From NCBI RefSeq assembly GCF_020686945.1, contig NZ_JAJEPR010000002.1:158156-222155 (forward strand): 64,000 nucleotides of DNA, read 5' to 3'. The notes under the pieces were generated by a model. It was not told the DNA's origin, made no database searches, and saw only the letters and a list, made by a program, of their open reading frames with translations. Below, piece by piece: positions 34,296 through 43,137 of this stretch (the first letter of the stretch is position 1; the number at the start of each line of letters is the position of its first letter). The stretch is from Limivivens faecihominis (GTDB taxonomy: Bacteria; Bacillota; Clostridia; Lachnospirales; Lachnospiraceae). Position numbers and translations under genes: made by a program.

Positions 34296-36548
34296 ATGAC
34301 AAATTTTGAACAGTGGAGTGGTTTTTCTGGAAGACTGTGGAAAGAGGGCGTGAATGTTCGCGACTTTATCCAGAACAACTACACCCCGTACGATGGGGAT
34401 GAGTCCTTCCTGGAAGGACCGACGGACGCAACAAATCGTCTGTGGGGAAAACTTCAGGAGTTGCAGAAGGAGGAGAGGGCCAAAGGCGGAGTGCTTGATA
34501 TGGAGACAGAAGTTGTCAGCGGTATCACAGCATATGGCCCGGCATATATTGACGAGAGCATGAAAGATCTGGAGCAGGTTGTTGGTCTTCAGACAGATAA
34601 ACCCTTAAAACGTGCGTTCATGCCCTACGGTGGAATCAAGATGGCGGAGAAATCCTGTGAGATGTACGGCTACAAACCCAGCCCGAAGCTTCACGAGATC
34701 TTCACTAAGTATCACAAAACTCACAATCAGGCTGTATTTGATATTTACACACCGGAAATGATGAAAGCCCGTCACAACAAGATTCTGACAGGTCTTCCGG
34801 ATACCTACGGACGCGGAAGAATCGTAGGCGATTACAGAAGAGTTGCCCTTTACGGAATTGATTATCTGATCGAGTCCAAGCAGAAAGATTTCCATGACAC
34901 CAACCGTCAGGGTATGCGTCGTGGTGATTTCCAGCTTCGTGAGGAGATTGCGGAACAGATAAGAGCCCTGAAGGCAATGAAAGAAATGGCAGCGGCTTAC
35001 GGCTTCGATATTTCCAAGCCGGCAAAGAATGCTAAAGAGGCAGTTCAGTGGCTGTACTTCGGCTATCTGGCAGCCATCAAGACCCAGAACGGTGCAGCTA
35101 TGAGCGTTGGCCGTATCTCCACTTTCCTGGATATCTACATCAGCAGAGACCTTGCTAACGGAACCCTGACTGAGAAAGAGGCTCAGGAGCTTGTTGACCA
35201 TCTGGTAATGAAATTCCGTATGGTTAAATTTGCAAGAATCGAGTCCTACAACCAGCTGTTCTCCGGCGACCCGGTATGGGCAACCCTGGAAGTAGCAGGT
35301 CTTGGCATGGACGGCCGTTCCATGGTAACAAAGAGCGACTATCGTTTCCTGCATACTCTCGTAAACATGGGACCGTCTCCGGAGCCGAACCTGACCGTTC
35401 TCTATTCTTCTCACCTGCCGGAGAACTTCAAGAAATTTGCTTCTTATATTTCTGTGAAGACCAGCTCCATCCAGTACGAGAACGACGATGTAATGCGTCC
35501 GGTATGGGGTGACGACTACTCCATCTGCTGCTGCGTATCCGCAACTCAGACCGGTAAAGAGATGCAGTTCTTCGGTGCCCGTGCAAACCTGGCAAAATGC
35601 CTGCTCTACGCAATCAACGGCGGTGTTGATGAGAAGACCGGCGATCAGGTAGGACCGAAATATCAGCCGATCACTTCCGAGTATCTGGATTATGATGAGG
35701 TCATTGAGAAATACGACGCTATGATGGACTGGCTGGCTCACCTCTATGTAGGTACCCTGAACATGATCCATTATATGCATGACAAGTACTACTACGAGGC
35801 AGCAGAGATGGCCCTCATTGATACCGATGTACGCCGTACTTTTGCTACCGGTATCGCAGGCTTCTCTCATGTGGTTGACTCCTTAAGCGCAATCAAATAC
35901 GCAAAAGTAAAGACCATCCGCGATGAGAAGGGCATGGTAGTTGATTTCGAGACCGTTGGCGATTTCCCGCGTTACGGAAACGATGATGACCGTGCAGACG
36001 ATATCGCAGTAAAACTTCTTTCCACTTTCATGGATAAGCTGAGATACTGCCATACCTACCGTGATTCCGAGCCGACAACTTCTATCCTGACTATCACCTC
36101 CAACGTGGTATACGGAAAAGCTACCGGTTCTCTTCCGGACGGAAGAAAAGCAGGCGAGCCCCTTTCTCCGGGAGCTAACCCCTCCTACGGAGCAGAGAAG
36201 ACCGGTCTTCTGGCTTCCCTGAACTCTGTTGCAAAACTGCCGTATGAGCTGGCTCTGGACGGTATTTCCAATACCCAGACCATCAACCCGGGCGCACTGG
36301 GCCATGATGACGAAGAGCGTACTCTCAACCTGACTCACGTTCTGGACGGCTACTTCAATCAGGGTGCTCATCATCTGAACGTAAACGTATTCGGTACCGA
36401 GAAGCTCATCGACGCTATGGAGCATCCGGAGAAACCGGAGTACGCAAACTTCACCATCCGTGTATCTGGTTACGCTGTAAAATTCATCGACCTGACCAGA
36501 GAGCAGCAGATGGATGTTATTTCCAGAACCTGCCACGACAGAATGTAA
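34296..36548 (+). CDS. pflB: Formate C-acetyltransferase (pyruvate formate-lyase)
   Basis: A 750 aa glycyl-radical enzyme. The catalytic Cys-Cys lies in DDYSICCCVSAT, and the radical Gly is in the C-terminal RVSGYAVKF. It splits pyruvate with CoA to acetyl-CoA and formate under anaerobic conditions. The ribosome binding site is AAGAAAGGATG. pflA follows 10 bases later with its own AAGGTG site, so activase and enzyme are co-expressed. Codon use is strongly biased (GTA, GCA, CGT), as expected of a highly expressed gene. Confidence 0.98.
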   Translation: MTNFEQWSGFSGRLWKEGVNVRDFIQNNYTPYDGDESFLEGPTDATNRLWGKLQELQKEERAKGGVLDMETEVVSGITAYGPAYIDESMKDLEQVVGLQTDKPLKRAFMPYGGIKMAEKSCEMYGYKPSPKLHEIFTKYHKTHNQAVFDIYTPEMMKARHNKILTGLPDTYGRGRIVGDYRRVALYGIDYLIESKQKDFHDTNRQGMRRGDFQLREEIAEQIRALKAMKEMAAAYGFDISKPAKNAKEAVQWLYFGYLAAIKTQNGAAMSVGRISTFLDIYISRDLANGTLTEKEAQELVDHLVMKFRMVKFARIESYNQLFSGDPVWATLEVAGLGMDGRSMVTKSDYRFLHTLVNMGPSPEPNLTVLYSSHLPENFKKFASYISVKTSSIQYENDDVMRPVWGDDYSICCCVSATQTGKEMQFFGARANLAKCLLYAINGGVDEKTGDQVGPKYQPITSEYLDYDEVIEKYDAMMDWLAHLYVGTLNMIHYMHDKYYYEAAEMALIDTDVRRTFATGIAGFSHVVDSLSAIKYAKVKTIRDEKGMVVDFETVGDFPRYGNDDDRADDIAVKLLSTFMDKLRYCHTYRDSEPTTSILTITSNVVYGKATGSLPDGRKAGEPLSPGANPSYGAEKTGLLASLNSVAKLPYELALDGISNTQTINPGALGHDDEERTLNLTHVLDGYFNQGAHHLNVNVFGTEKLIDAMEHPEKPEYANFTIRVSGYAVKFIDLTREQQMDVISRTCHDRM

Positions 36549-36558
36549 GGTGCGATCC

Positions 36559-37296
36559 ATGGAAAACCATATGGGGTATGTTCATTCTCTGGAAAGCTTT
36601 GGCTCTGTGGACGGCCCGGGAGTCCGTTATGTGATCTTCCTGAGCGGCTGTCCCATGCGCTGCCAGTTCTGCCATAATCCCGATACCTGGGAAATGAAAA
36701 AGGGAACCCTTTACAGTGCGGACGACCTTCTTGAGAAGGCTCTCCGTTACCGGAATTACTGGGGGGATAAAGGCGGAATCACAGTCAGCGGCGGAGAACC
36801 GCTGATGCAGATTGATTTTCTCACGGAGCTTTTCAGAAAGGCTAAGGAAAAAGGAGTTCATACGACGCTCGATACCAGCGGCGCTCCCTTTACGGAGGAA
36901 GGAAGCTGGTTTGAAAAGTGGAAAGAACTCATGAAGTACACGGACCTCGTGATGCTGGATATCAAGCAGATCGACGATGAGCAGCATAAGATCCTCACAG
37001 GAAGGACGAACCGGAATATCCTTCGGATGGCGGAAGTCCTCTCCGATATGGGCAAGCCTGTCTGGATCCGTCATGTACTGGTGCCGGAGAGAAGCGATAA
37101 AGATGAATATCTTCATCGGCTGGCAGATTTTATCCACACCCTGAAAAATGTGGAAAAAGTGGAGGTCCTGCCGTATCATACCCTGGGAGTTTTCAAATGG
37201 GAGGCTCTGGGGATTCCCTACGCTCTGGAAGGAATCAAACCTCCCACAAAAGAGCGGGTGGAAAATGCCGAGCGGATCCTCGGGATCAGAAAATAG
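36559..37296 (+). CDS. pflA: Pyruvate formate-lyase-activating enzyme
   Basis: A 245 aa radical SAM activase with the CxxxCxxC cluster motif in SGCPMRCQFCHNPDTW, GGITVSGGEPLMQ and the C-terminal LPYHTLGVFKWEALG typical of PflA. It makes the glycyl radical on PflB using SAM. The ATG at 36559 with AAGGTG is used; an in-frame start at 36514 would overlap pflB and add residues absent from the family. Confidence 0.97.
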   Translation: MENHMGYVHSLESFGSVDGPGVRYVIFLSGCPMRCQFCHNPDTWEMKKGTLYSADDLLEKALRYRNYWGDKGGITVSGGEPLMQIDFLTELFRKAKEKGVHTTLDTSGAPFTEEGSWFEKWKELMKYTDLVMLDIKQIDDEQHKILTGRTNRNILRMAEVLSDMGKPVWIRHVLVPERSDKDEYLHRLADFIHTLKNVEKVEVLPYHTLGVFKWEALGIPYALEGIKPPTKERVENAERILGIRK

Positions 37297-37312
37297 AATA
37301 AGAAATAACAGG

Positions 37313-37355
37313 CCCCGGTGTGGCAGGATTTGAACTGCTGTACCGGGGATTTTTG
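37313..37355 (+). terminator. Terminator of pflBA
   Basis: A 14-bp stem CCCCGGTGTGGCAG/CTGCTGTACCGGGG followed by ATTTTTG. Confidence 0.8.
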
Positions 37356-37435
37356 TGAAAAAAATAGATTTTTGGAGTGAAAATATCTGATAATACAGGG
37401 AATTTAAAAACATTTTGTATTTCTATATTTTCCTG

Positions 37436-37464
37436 TTGACAAATCCTTATATGCGGCATATTAT
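37436..37464 (+). promoter_or_regulatory. Promoter of HMA protein and metal ATPase
   Basis: TTGACA and TATTAT are 17 bases apart. The palindrome starting 5 bases after the -10 covers the expected start of transcription. Confidence 0.82.
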
Positions 37465-37468
37465 GAAT

Positions 37469-37488
37469 ATATGAATAGTTGTTCATAT
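37469..37488 (+). promoter_or_regulatory. ArsR/SmtB-type operator
   Basis: The 20-bp imperfect palindrome ATATGAATAGTTGTTCATAT matches the TGAA-TTCA inverted repeat bound by ArsR/SmtB metal sensors (CadC, CzrA, SmtB). It lies directly downstream of the -10 of the metal-transport promoter, where repressor binding would block transcription. No arsR-like gene is adjacent. Confidence 0.7.
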
Positions 37489-37561
37489 GAGACGCCAGGG
37501 CTTCAAATGTAAGCGGAGCAATTCGCAGGTGTCGGAGTAAAATATAAGGAGGACATATCTC

Positions 37562-37780
37562 ATGAAGAAAAAATTCAAATTACAGGATCTCGACTGCGCA
37601 AACTGTGCAGCAAAAATGGAAGAGGCAATCAAGAAAATCGACGGTGTCAACGATGCAAGCGTGAATTTCATGATGCAGAAAATGACCATCGATGCAGATG
37701 ACAGCAAGTTCGATGACATCATGAAGGAAGTCGTTACTGTCTGCGCCAAGGTTGAGCCGGACTGCAAAATTCTTCTGTAA
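37562..37780 (+). CDS. Heavy-metal-associated (HMA) domain protein
   Basis: A 72 aa single HMA domain with the metal-binding CxxC in LDCANCAAKMEEAI. It binds soft metal ions and could hand them to the ATPase encoded 67 bases downstream, which lacks its own HMA domain. Start behind ATAAGGAGGACATATCTC. The N-terminal DCANCA form with an acidic residue before Cys is more common in Zn/Cd than Cu domains. Confidence 0.88.
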   Translation: MKKKFKLQDLDCANCAAKMEEAIKKIDGVNDASVNFMMQKMTIDADDSKFDDIMKEVVTVCAKVEPDCKILL

Positions 37781-37788
37781 TCAGTATT

Positions 37789-37819
37789 GACCCGGGCAGC
37801 TGACCCGGGTCTTTCTTTC
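37789..37819 (+). terminator. Hairpin/partial terminator between HMA gene and ATPase
   Basis: Stem ACCCGGG/CCCGGGT followed by CTTTCTTTC. The interrupted T-run suggests partial termination, which would give more HMA protein than ATPase. Confidence 0.55.
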
Positions 37820-37847
37820 AAACATACACGAAAGGAAGGTTGAAACA

Positions 37848-39719
37848 ATGACCGACAAACAGAAAAAAACGCTGACGCGTATTCTTGTAACCTTTGCGAT
37901 ATTCGCGGTTCTCTTTGTCCTGGAACACATGGGAAAACTGGAGAATGTAAATACTTTTGTTCTCCTTATTATTTATCTGGTTCCTTATCTCATTATTGGC
38001 TATGACATTATCCTGAAGGCAGTGAAAAATATCTTCCATGGCCAGGTATTCGATGAGAACTTTCTGATGATGGTAGCCACCGTCGGAGCCTTTGGCGTGA
38101 GAGAGTTCTCCGAGGCCGTAGCCGTTATGCTGTTCTATCAGGTGGGTGAGCTTTTCCAGAGCTACGCCGTGGGAAAATCCCGTCAGTCCATCGCAGCTAT
38201 GATGGATATCTGTCCGGAATATGCGAACATTGAGTCCGACGGCAAGCTGGTTCAGGTAGATCCGGATGATGTGGAAGTGGGAACCATCATTGTAGTGAAA
38301 CCCGGCGAGAGAATCCCCCTGGATGGCGTGGTTGTAGAAGGAGAGTCCCTCATCGATACCGCAGCCCTCACTGGAGAGTCCGTACCGAGAAAGGCCGTTG
38401 TGGGAGATGAGATCATCAGCGGCTGTGTCAATGGAAGTGGTACCCTGAAAGTCCGCACCACCAAAGAGTTTGACGATTCCACCGTTGCCAAGATCCTCGA
38501 GCTGGTGGAAAACGCAAGCTCCAAGAAAGCGAAGGTTGAGAACTTCATCACCAAATTTGCCAAATACTATACGCCGGTTGTTACCATCGGCGCTGTGATC
38601 CTGGCAATCCTTCCACCCCTGATCCTCGGCGGAGGCTGGGCTGAGTGGATCCAGAGAGCCTGCATTTTCCTGGTAATTTCCTGCCCCTGTGCTCTTGTGA
38701 TTTCTGTTCCGATGGGCTTCTTCGGAGGAATCGGAGCTGCTTCCAAGGTCGGCGTTCTGGTAAAGGGCAGCAACTATCTGGAAGCTGTGGCTGAGATGAC
38801 CACGATCGTTTTTGATAAAACCGGTACCCTGACCCGCGGTGAGTTCCGTGTAACTGAGATCCATCCGGAAAAAGGCACCGAGGCAGAGCTTCTTGAGCTA
38901 GCAGCTTTGGGCGAGGGCTATTCCAACCACCCGATTGCACACTCCATCCGGGAGGCTTATGGAAAGACAATCGATATGAACCGTGTCTCTGACGCGGAGG
39001 AGGTAGCCGGTCACGGCGTATCCGTAGCGGTGGACGGAAAGAGAGTTCTTCTCGGAAACGAGAAACTCATGAAACAGCAGAACATTTCCTACACAACCTG
39101 CAAGAGCCGCGGTACTGTGATCTATGTGGCTGTGAACGGCAGCTTCGCCGGTTCCATCGTGATCTCTGACCGGATCAAAGAGGGAGCCAGGGAGGCCATC
39201 GCCAGCATGAAGAAGATCGGTGTGAAACGCTGCGTCATGCTCACAGGTGACCGGAAAGAGGCCGCAGAGCAGGTGGCCTCCGAGATCGGTATCGATGAAG
39301 TTCATGCAGAGCTTCTTCCCGGCGACAAGGTAGCAAAAGTGGAAGAGCTTCTGAATAAAGAGAGTGACAAAGAGCGCTTGGCTTTCGTCGGCGACGGTAT
39401 CAACGACGCTCCGGTTCTGAGCCGTGCCGATATCGGTATCGCCATGGGAAGTATGGGTTCCGATGCGGCCATCGAGGCAGCAGACATAGTTCTGATGGAT
39501 GACGATATCACCAAGATTGCCTCCATCGTGAAGATTTCCAGAAAGACCCTCCGCATCGTCCGCCAGAATATCGTTTTTGCTCTGGCTGTCAAGGCTCTGG
39601 TCCTGATTCTGGGCGCTCTCGGTATGGCAAACATGTGGGAAGCTGTTTTCGCCGATGTAGGAGTTTCCGTTATTGCAATCCTGAACTCCATGCGTGCGCT
39701 GAAAATTGACAAAGACTGA
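37848..39719 (+). CDS. Heavy-metal P1B-type ATPase (Zn/Cd/Pb class, no HMA domain)
   Basis: A 623 aa P1B-type ATPase: actuator TGES (LTGESVPRK), membrane metal site SCPCALVIS (CPC), phosphorylation site DKTGTLTRG, the HP motif (SNHPIAHS), and hinge GDGINDAPVL. The last helix carries Asp in FADVGVSVIAILNSMRA, characteristic of Zn/Cd/Pb exporters (ZntA/CadA) rather than Cu. An N-terminal HMA domain is absent; the separate HMA protein upstream probably supplies it. It exports divalent soft metals at the cost of ATP. The start has GAAAGGAAGG upstream. Confidence 0.94.
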   Translation: MTDKQKKTLTRILVTFAIFAVLFVLEHMGKLENVNTFVLLIIYLVPYLIIGYDIILKAVKNIFHGQVFDENFLMMVATVGAFGVREFSEAVAVMLFYQVGELFQSYAVGKSRQSIAAMMDICPEYANIESDGKLVQVDPDDVEVGTIIVVKPGERIPLDGVVVEGESLIDTAALTGESVPRKAVVGDEIISGCVNGSGTLKVRTTKEFDDSTVAKILELVENASSKKAKVENFITKFAKYYTPVVTIGAVILAILPPLILGGGWAEWIQRACIFLVISCPCALVISVPMGFFGGIGAASKVGVLVKGSNYLEAVAEMTTIVFDKTGTLTRGEFRVTEIHPEKGTEAELLELAALGEGYSNHPIAHSIREAYGKTIDMNRVSDAEEVAGHGVSVAVDGKRVLLGNEKLMKQQNISYTTCKSRGTVIYVAVNGSFAGSIVISDRIKEGAREAIASMKKIGVKRCVMLTGDRKEAAEQVASEIGIDEVHAELLPGDKVAKVEELLNKESDKERLAFVGDGINDAPVLSRADIGIAMGSMGSDAAIEAADIVLMDDDITKIASIVKISRKTLRIVRQNIVFALAVKALVLILGALGMANMWEAVFADVGVSVIAILNSMRALKIDKD

Positions 39720-39733
39720 TTGAGAAGAAAGAA

Positions 39734-39776
39734 AAGCCCTCCGGTTTGGAAGAGATTCCTGCCGGAGGGCTTTTTT
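39734..39776. terminator. Terminator after the metal ATPase (probably bidirectional)
   Basis: An 11-bp stem AAGCCCTCCGG/CCGGAGGGCTT followed by TTTT on the plus strand. The left flank GAAAGAAAA gives a T-rich run on the minus strand for the convergent patatin gene. Confidence 0.85.
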
Positions 39777-39799
39777 GCGTTTCGTGAAACTATGATTTT

Positions 39800-40714
39800 T
39801 TACTGGATTCCGAGGTATTCTCTGATGGCTGGAAGCTGCTTTTTGGCATTCTCATAGCCGAGAAAATACAAACCGCCCAGCTTTTCCATATCCCCTTCCA
39901 GCCGGCTGATATCTATAGGTTGCGAGGGAGCGATGACATAGATCTTTTTCTTGGCGGCGAGCTCGATCATCTCCCGGCACTGGCGGTTATAATTGGCGTT
40001 GCTGGCGTCCAGAACCCGGGAAAACTGGGGATAATCGTGATAAAGCCGATCCGTGAGAGAATGGTCGCTTCTCTCTTTCTTGCGGTAATCCATCGGGCGG
40101 GTACGGATCACGATGACCTTTTGATAGCCCTGATCCAGGGGCCAGCGGAAGGGAACCTTGTCGCTGCAGCCACCGTCCAGATAGGGAACACCGTTGATCA
40201 TGACCATTTTTGAAACATAGGGCATGGAAGCGGAGGCCCGGACGGCCTGGAAGATCGTTTTGCCCTCGCTTTTTTCAAAGTACCGGGGCCGGCCTGTGAT
40301 ACAGTCCGTGGCGACCACGATGAAACGGCGGTCTGGCCGGAAGAAACGTTCCTCATTTAAAGGATCTTCTTTATTTACATTTTTCAGGATAAAGTCAAAA
40401 CCGATGACACCGCGGTTTTTGCGGATGGCCTTAAGGCCTACATAGCGGCTGTCATGGCGGTAAGTCAGGTTCAGGCGGCCGGAACGGCCGATCTGTCCGG
40501 AGACATAGTTCATGCCGTTGAGGGCCCCGGCGGAGACACCGACGGTACAGGAGAGATTGATGCCGGCTTCCATCAGGGCATCCAGCACCCCGCTGGTATA
40601 GAGACCGCGGAAAGCACCACCCTCCAGAACGACACATCCTTCCGTCAGGTGTTCCGATGCCAGACCCTTCGGGAGGCGGTCCAGTCCGGAAAAAACTTTA
40701 TTCTTTTTACTCAT
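39800..40714 (-). CDS. Patatin-like phospholipase
   Basis: A 304 aa patatin-family serine hydrolase (YjjU-like). The oxyanion loop is LEGGAFRGLYTSGVLD, the nucleophile elbow GVSAG, and the catalytic Asp in YLDGGCSDKVPF. It probably removes acyl chains from lipids in the cytoplasm. Start is the ATG at 40714, which has GAGGAG 8 bases before; a GTG 9 bases earlier falls inside that site. It runs opposite to its neighbours on both sides. Confidence 0.9.
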   Translation of the reverse strand: MSKKNKVFSGLDRLPKGLASEHLTEGCVVLEGGAFRGLYTSGVLDALMEAGINLSCTVGVSAGALNGMNYVSGQIGRSGRLNLTYRHDSRYVGLKAIRKNRGVIGFDFILKNVNKEDPLNEERFFRPDRRFIVVATDCITGRPRYFEKSEGKTIFQAVRASASMPYVSKMVMINGVPYLDGGCSDKVPFRWPLDQGYQKVIVIRTRPMDYRKKERSDHSLTDRLYHDYPQFSRVLDASNANYNRQCREMIELAAKKKIYVIAPSQPIDISRLEGDMEKLGGLYFLGYENAKKQLPAIREYLGIQ

Positions 40715-40837
40715 AGCTGTCACTCCTCATTTGTGCTTTTTGTCAGGAAACCGGAGAAAAATCCCCCGGGCAGCCCCTATCATAACGCAAAAAAAATCGA
40801 AACTCAAGTGCCGCATGTATTTTTTGAAAAAATGGTC

Positions 40838-40866
40838 TTGCATAATTGAAAAGACCGCATTATAAT
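40838..40866 (+). promoter_or_regulatory. Promoter of the suf operon
   Basis: TTGCAT and a perfect TATAAT are 17 bases apart. Confidence 0.85.
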
Positions 40867-40878
40867 AGCAGACGAATA

Positions 40879-40902
40879 AAACCTATTAAATTACTAGGTA
40901 TT
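40879..40902 (+). promoter_or_regulatory. IscR-like (Rrf2) palindromic operator at suf
   Basis: AAACCTATTAAATTACTAGGTATT contains inverted ACCTA/TAGGT arms around an AT-rich centre, similar in arm sequence and spacing to type 1 IscR sites (ATACC...GGTAT). It lies 12-35 bases after the -10, overlapping the start of the transcript. The Fe-S genes downstream make Rrf2/IscR control likely. No iscR gene lies next to it. Confidence 0.55.
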
Positions 40903-40942
40903 CAAAAGCTGTTCCCGAGAAACGGCAGAAACGGAGGAAATT

Positions 40943-41707
40943 ATGTCAGAACCAATTCTTAAGATCAGTCAGCTGACAGCAAGAGTGGAGGAAAAAGAGA
41001 TCCTCCATGATATAAATTTTGAGATGCGAAAGGGAGAAACCCATGTGCTCATGGGCCCCAACGGAGCCGGTAAATCCACCCTGGGCTATGTGCTCATGGG
41101 CAACCCCAAATACGAAGTCACCGGCGGAAGCATTTCCTTTAAAGGAAAAGATATCACAGCGGAGAGCGCGGACAAGCGGGCGAAGGACGGCATGTTCCTT
41201 TCCTTCCAGGAGCCACTTGAGGTTCCCGGCCTTTCTGTTTCCAACTTTATCCGAAATGCCCTTCAGCAGAAAAAAGGCGGCTATGTCCGTCTCTGGGATT
41301 TCAAGAAAGAGCTGAAGAAAAATCTGGAATTTCTGGATCTGGACGACTCTTACGCAGAGAGAAGCTTAAATGTGGGCTTTTCCGGCGGTGAGAAAAAGAA
41401 GATCGAGACCCTGCAGCTGATGATGCTCCGTCCGAGCCTTGCAATCCTGGACGAGACCGATTCCGGCCTGGATGTGGACGCCGTCCGTCTGGTATCCAAG
41501 GGCGTGGAAGAGTATCAGAAGGACAGAGACGGCGCACTTCTGATCATCACCCACAGCACGAGGATCCTGGAATCCCTGCATGTGGATTACACCCATGTCA
41601 TGGTAAACGGCCATATTGTTGCCACCGGCGACGGTTCCATGGTGGAAGAGATCAACGAAAAAGGATACGAGCGCTTTCTGAACAGTGTTCCGGGAGGAGA
41701 TGACTGA
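40943..41707 (+). CDS. sufC: Fe-S cluster assembly ATPase SufC
   Basis: A 254 aa ABC-type ATPase without membrane domains: Walker A GPNGAGKST, signature FSGGEKKKIE, Walker B LAILDETDSGLD, as in SufC. It powers the SufBCD scaffold complex that builds Fe-S clusters in the cytoplasm. ACGGAGGAAATT precedes the start. First gene of sufCBDSU. Confidence 0.97.
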   Translation: MSEPILKISQLTARVEEKEILHDINFEMRKGETHVLMGPNGAGKSTLGYVLMGNPKYEVTGGSISFKGKDITAESADKRAKDGMFLSFQEPLEVPGLSVSNFIRNALQQKKGGYVRLWDFKKELKKNLEFLDLDDSYAERSLNVGFSGGEKKKIETLQLMMLRPSLAILDETDSGLDVDAVRLVSKGVEEYQKDRDGALLIITHSTRILESLHVDYTHVMVNGHIVATGDGSMVEEINEKGYERFLNSVPGGDD

Positions 41708-41709
41708 CC

Positions 41710-43116
41710 GTGAAAGAAAAAACATATGTGGAAGATATTGACCGGAGCATGTATGACTTCCGCAAGGAAGAAAAGGATGTCTACCGGGTAGATGAAGGGC
41801 TGACGCCCGAGATCGTAGAACAGATCTCAAAAGAAAAAAATGATCCTGCCTGGATGCAGCTTTTCCGCCTGCAGTCCCTGCAGATCTATAATTCCATGAA
41901 GATTCCAGACTGGGGACCGCCCATCGACGACCTGAATATGGATCAGATCGTGACTTATGTCCGTCCGAATACGAAAATGAGTGCCAAATGGTCCGATGTG
42001 CCGGAAGATATCAAGGATACCTTTGAGCGGCTTGGTATTCCCCAGGCCGAACGGAAATCCCTGGCAGGCGTGGGAGCCCAGTACGATTCCGAGCTGGTTT
42101 ACCACAATGTAAAAGCGGAGGTTGCGGCTCAGGGCGTGGTCTACACGGACCTGGAGAGCGCGATGCACGGCGAGTATGCGGATATGATCCGTACCCATTT
42201 CATGAAGCTGGTAAAACCGAACGACCACAAATTTGCGGCCCTTCACGGAGCTGTCTGGTCCGGCGGTTCTTTCGTCTATGTTCCGCCCGGCGTCAGTGTG
42301 GAGATTCCGCTGCAGTCCTATTTCCGGCTGAATGCGCCGGGAGCAGGCCAGTTCGAGCACACGCTGATCATCGTGGATGAGGGAGCGAGCCTTCATTTCA
42401 TTGAAGGCTGTTCCGCACCGAAATATAACGTGGCCAACCTTCATGCCGGCTGCGTGGAGCTTTTCGTCGGAAAAAATGCAAAGCTTCGCTATTCCACCAT
42501 CGAGAACTGGTCTAAAAACATGTACAACCTGAACACCAAGCGGGCCACGGTTGCAGAGGGCGGCACGATCGAGTGGGTTTCCGGTTCCTTCGGCTCCCAT
42601 ACCTCTTACCTGTACCCCATGACGATTCTGAAAGGAAAAGGTTCTCGGATGGAGTTTACGGGTATCACCTTTGCAGGAAAAGGCCAGAACCTGGATACGG
42701 GAGCCAAGGTAGTTCATGCGGCTCCGGAGACTTCTTCCTATATCAATACCCGTTCTATTTCCAAGGACGGCGGTATCAGCACCTTCCGAAGCTCTGTGGT
42801 TATCACCAAGAAGGCGCCGAAGAGCAAGGCGGCTGTTTCTTGTCAGTCCCTGATGCTGGATGATATTTCCCGGTCTGACACGATCCCGGCCATGGATATC
42901 CGCACGAAGGACGCCGATGTGGGACACGAGGCAAAGATCGGTAAAATCAATGATGATGTGGTCTTTTATCTCATGTCCAGAGGAATCCCCGAGGAGGATG
43001 CCCGGGCGATGATTGTCAGCGGCTTTGCGGATAATGTTTCGAAGGAGCTGCCGCTGGAGTATGCGGTGGAAATGAACAACCTGATTCAGCTTGAGATGAA
43101 GGGAAGCATCGGTTAA
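41710..43116 (+). CDS. sufB: Fe-S cluster assembly protein SufB
   Basis: A 468 aa beta-helix scaffold protein, normal SufB length, with GAQYDSELVYHNVK and the conserved core MHAGCVELFVGKNA-like region (NLHAGCVELFVGKNAKL). It receives sulfur from SufU/SufS and forms the nascent cluster with SufD and SufC. The start is GTG, 2 bases after the sufC stop, with GGGAGGAG upstream. Confidence 0.97.
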   Translation: MKEKTYVEDIDRSMYDFRKEEKDVYRVDEGLTPEIVEQISKEKNDPAWMQLFRLQSLQIYNSMKIPDWGPPIDDLNMDQIVTYVRPNTKMSAKWSDVPEDIKDTFERLGIPQAERKSLAGVGAQYDSELVYHNVKAEVAAQGVVYTDLESAMHGEYADMIRTHFMKLVKPNDHKFAALHGAVWSGGSFVYVPPGVSVEIPLQSYFRLNAPGAGQFEHTLIIVDEGASLHFIEGCSAPKYNVANLHAGCVELFVGKNAKLRYSTIENWSKNMYNLNTKRATVAEGGTIEWVSGSFGSHTSYLYPMTILKGKGSRMEFTGITFAGKGQNLDTGAKVVHAAPETSSYINTRSISKDGGISTFRSSVVITKKAPKSKAAVSCQSLMLDDISRSDTIPAMDIRTKDADVGHEAKIGKINDDVVFYLMSRGIPEEDARAMIVSGFADNVSKELPLEYAVEMNNLIQLEMKGSIG

Positions 43117-43137
43117 ATGCCGGGAAAGGAGCAGATT

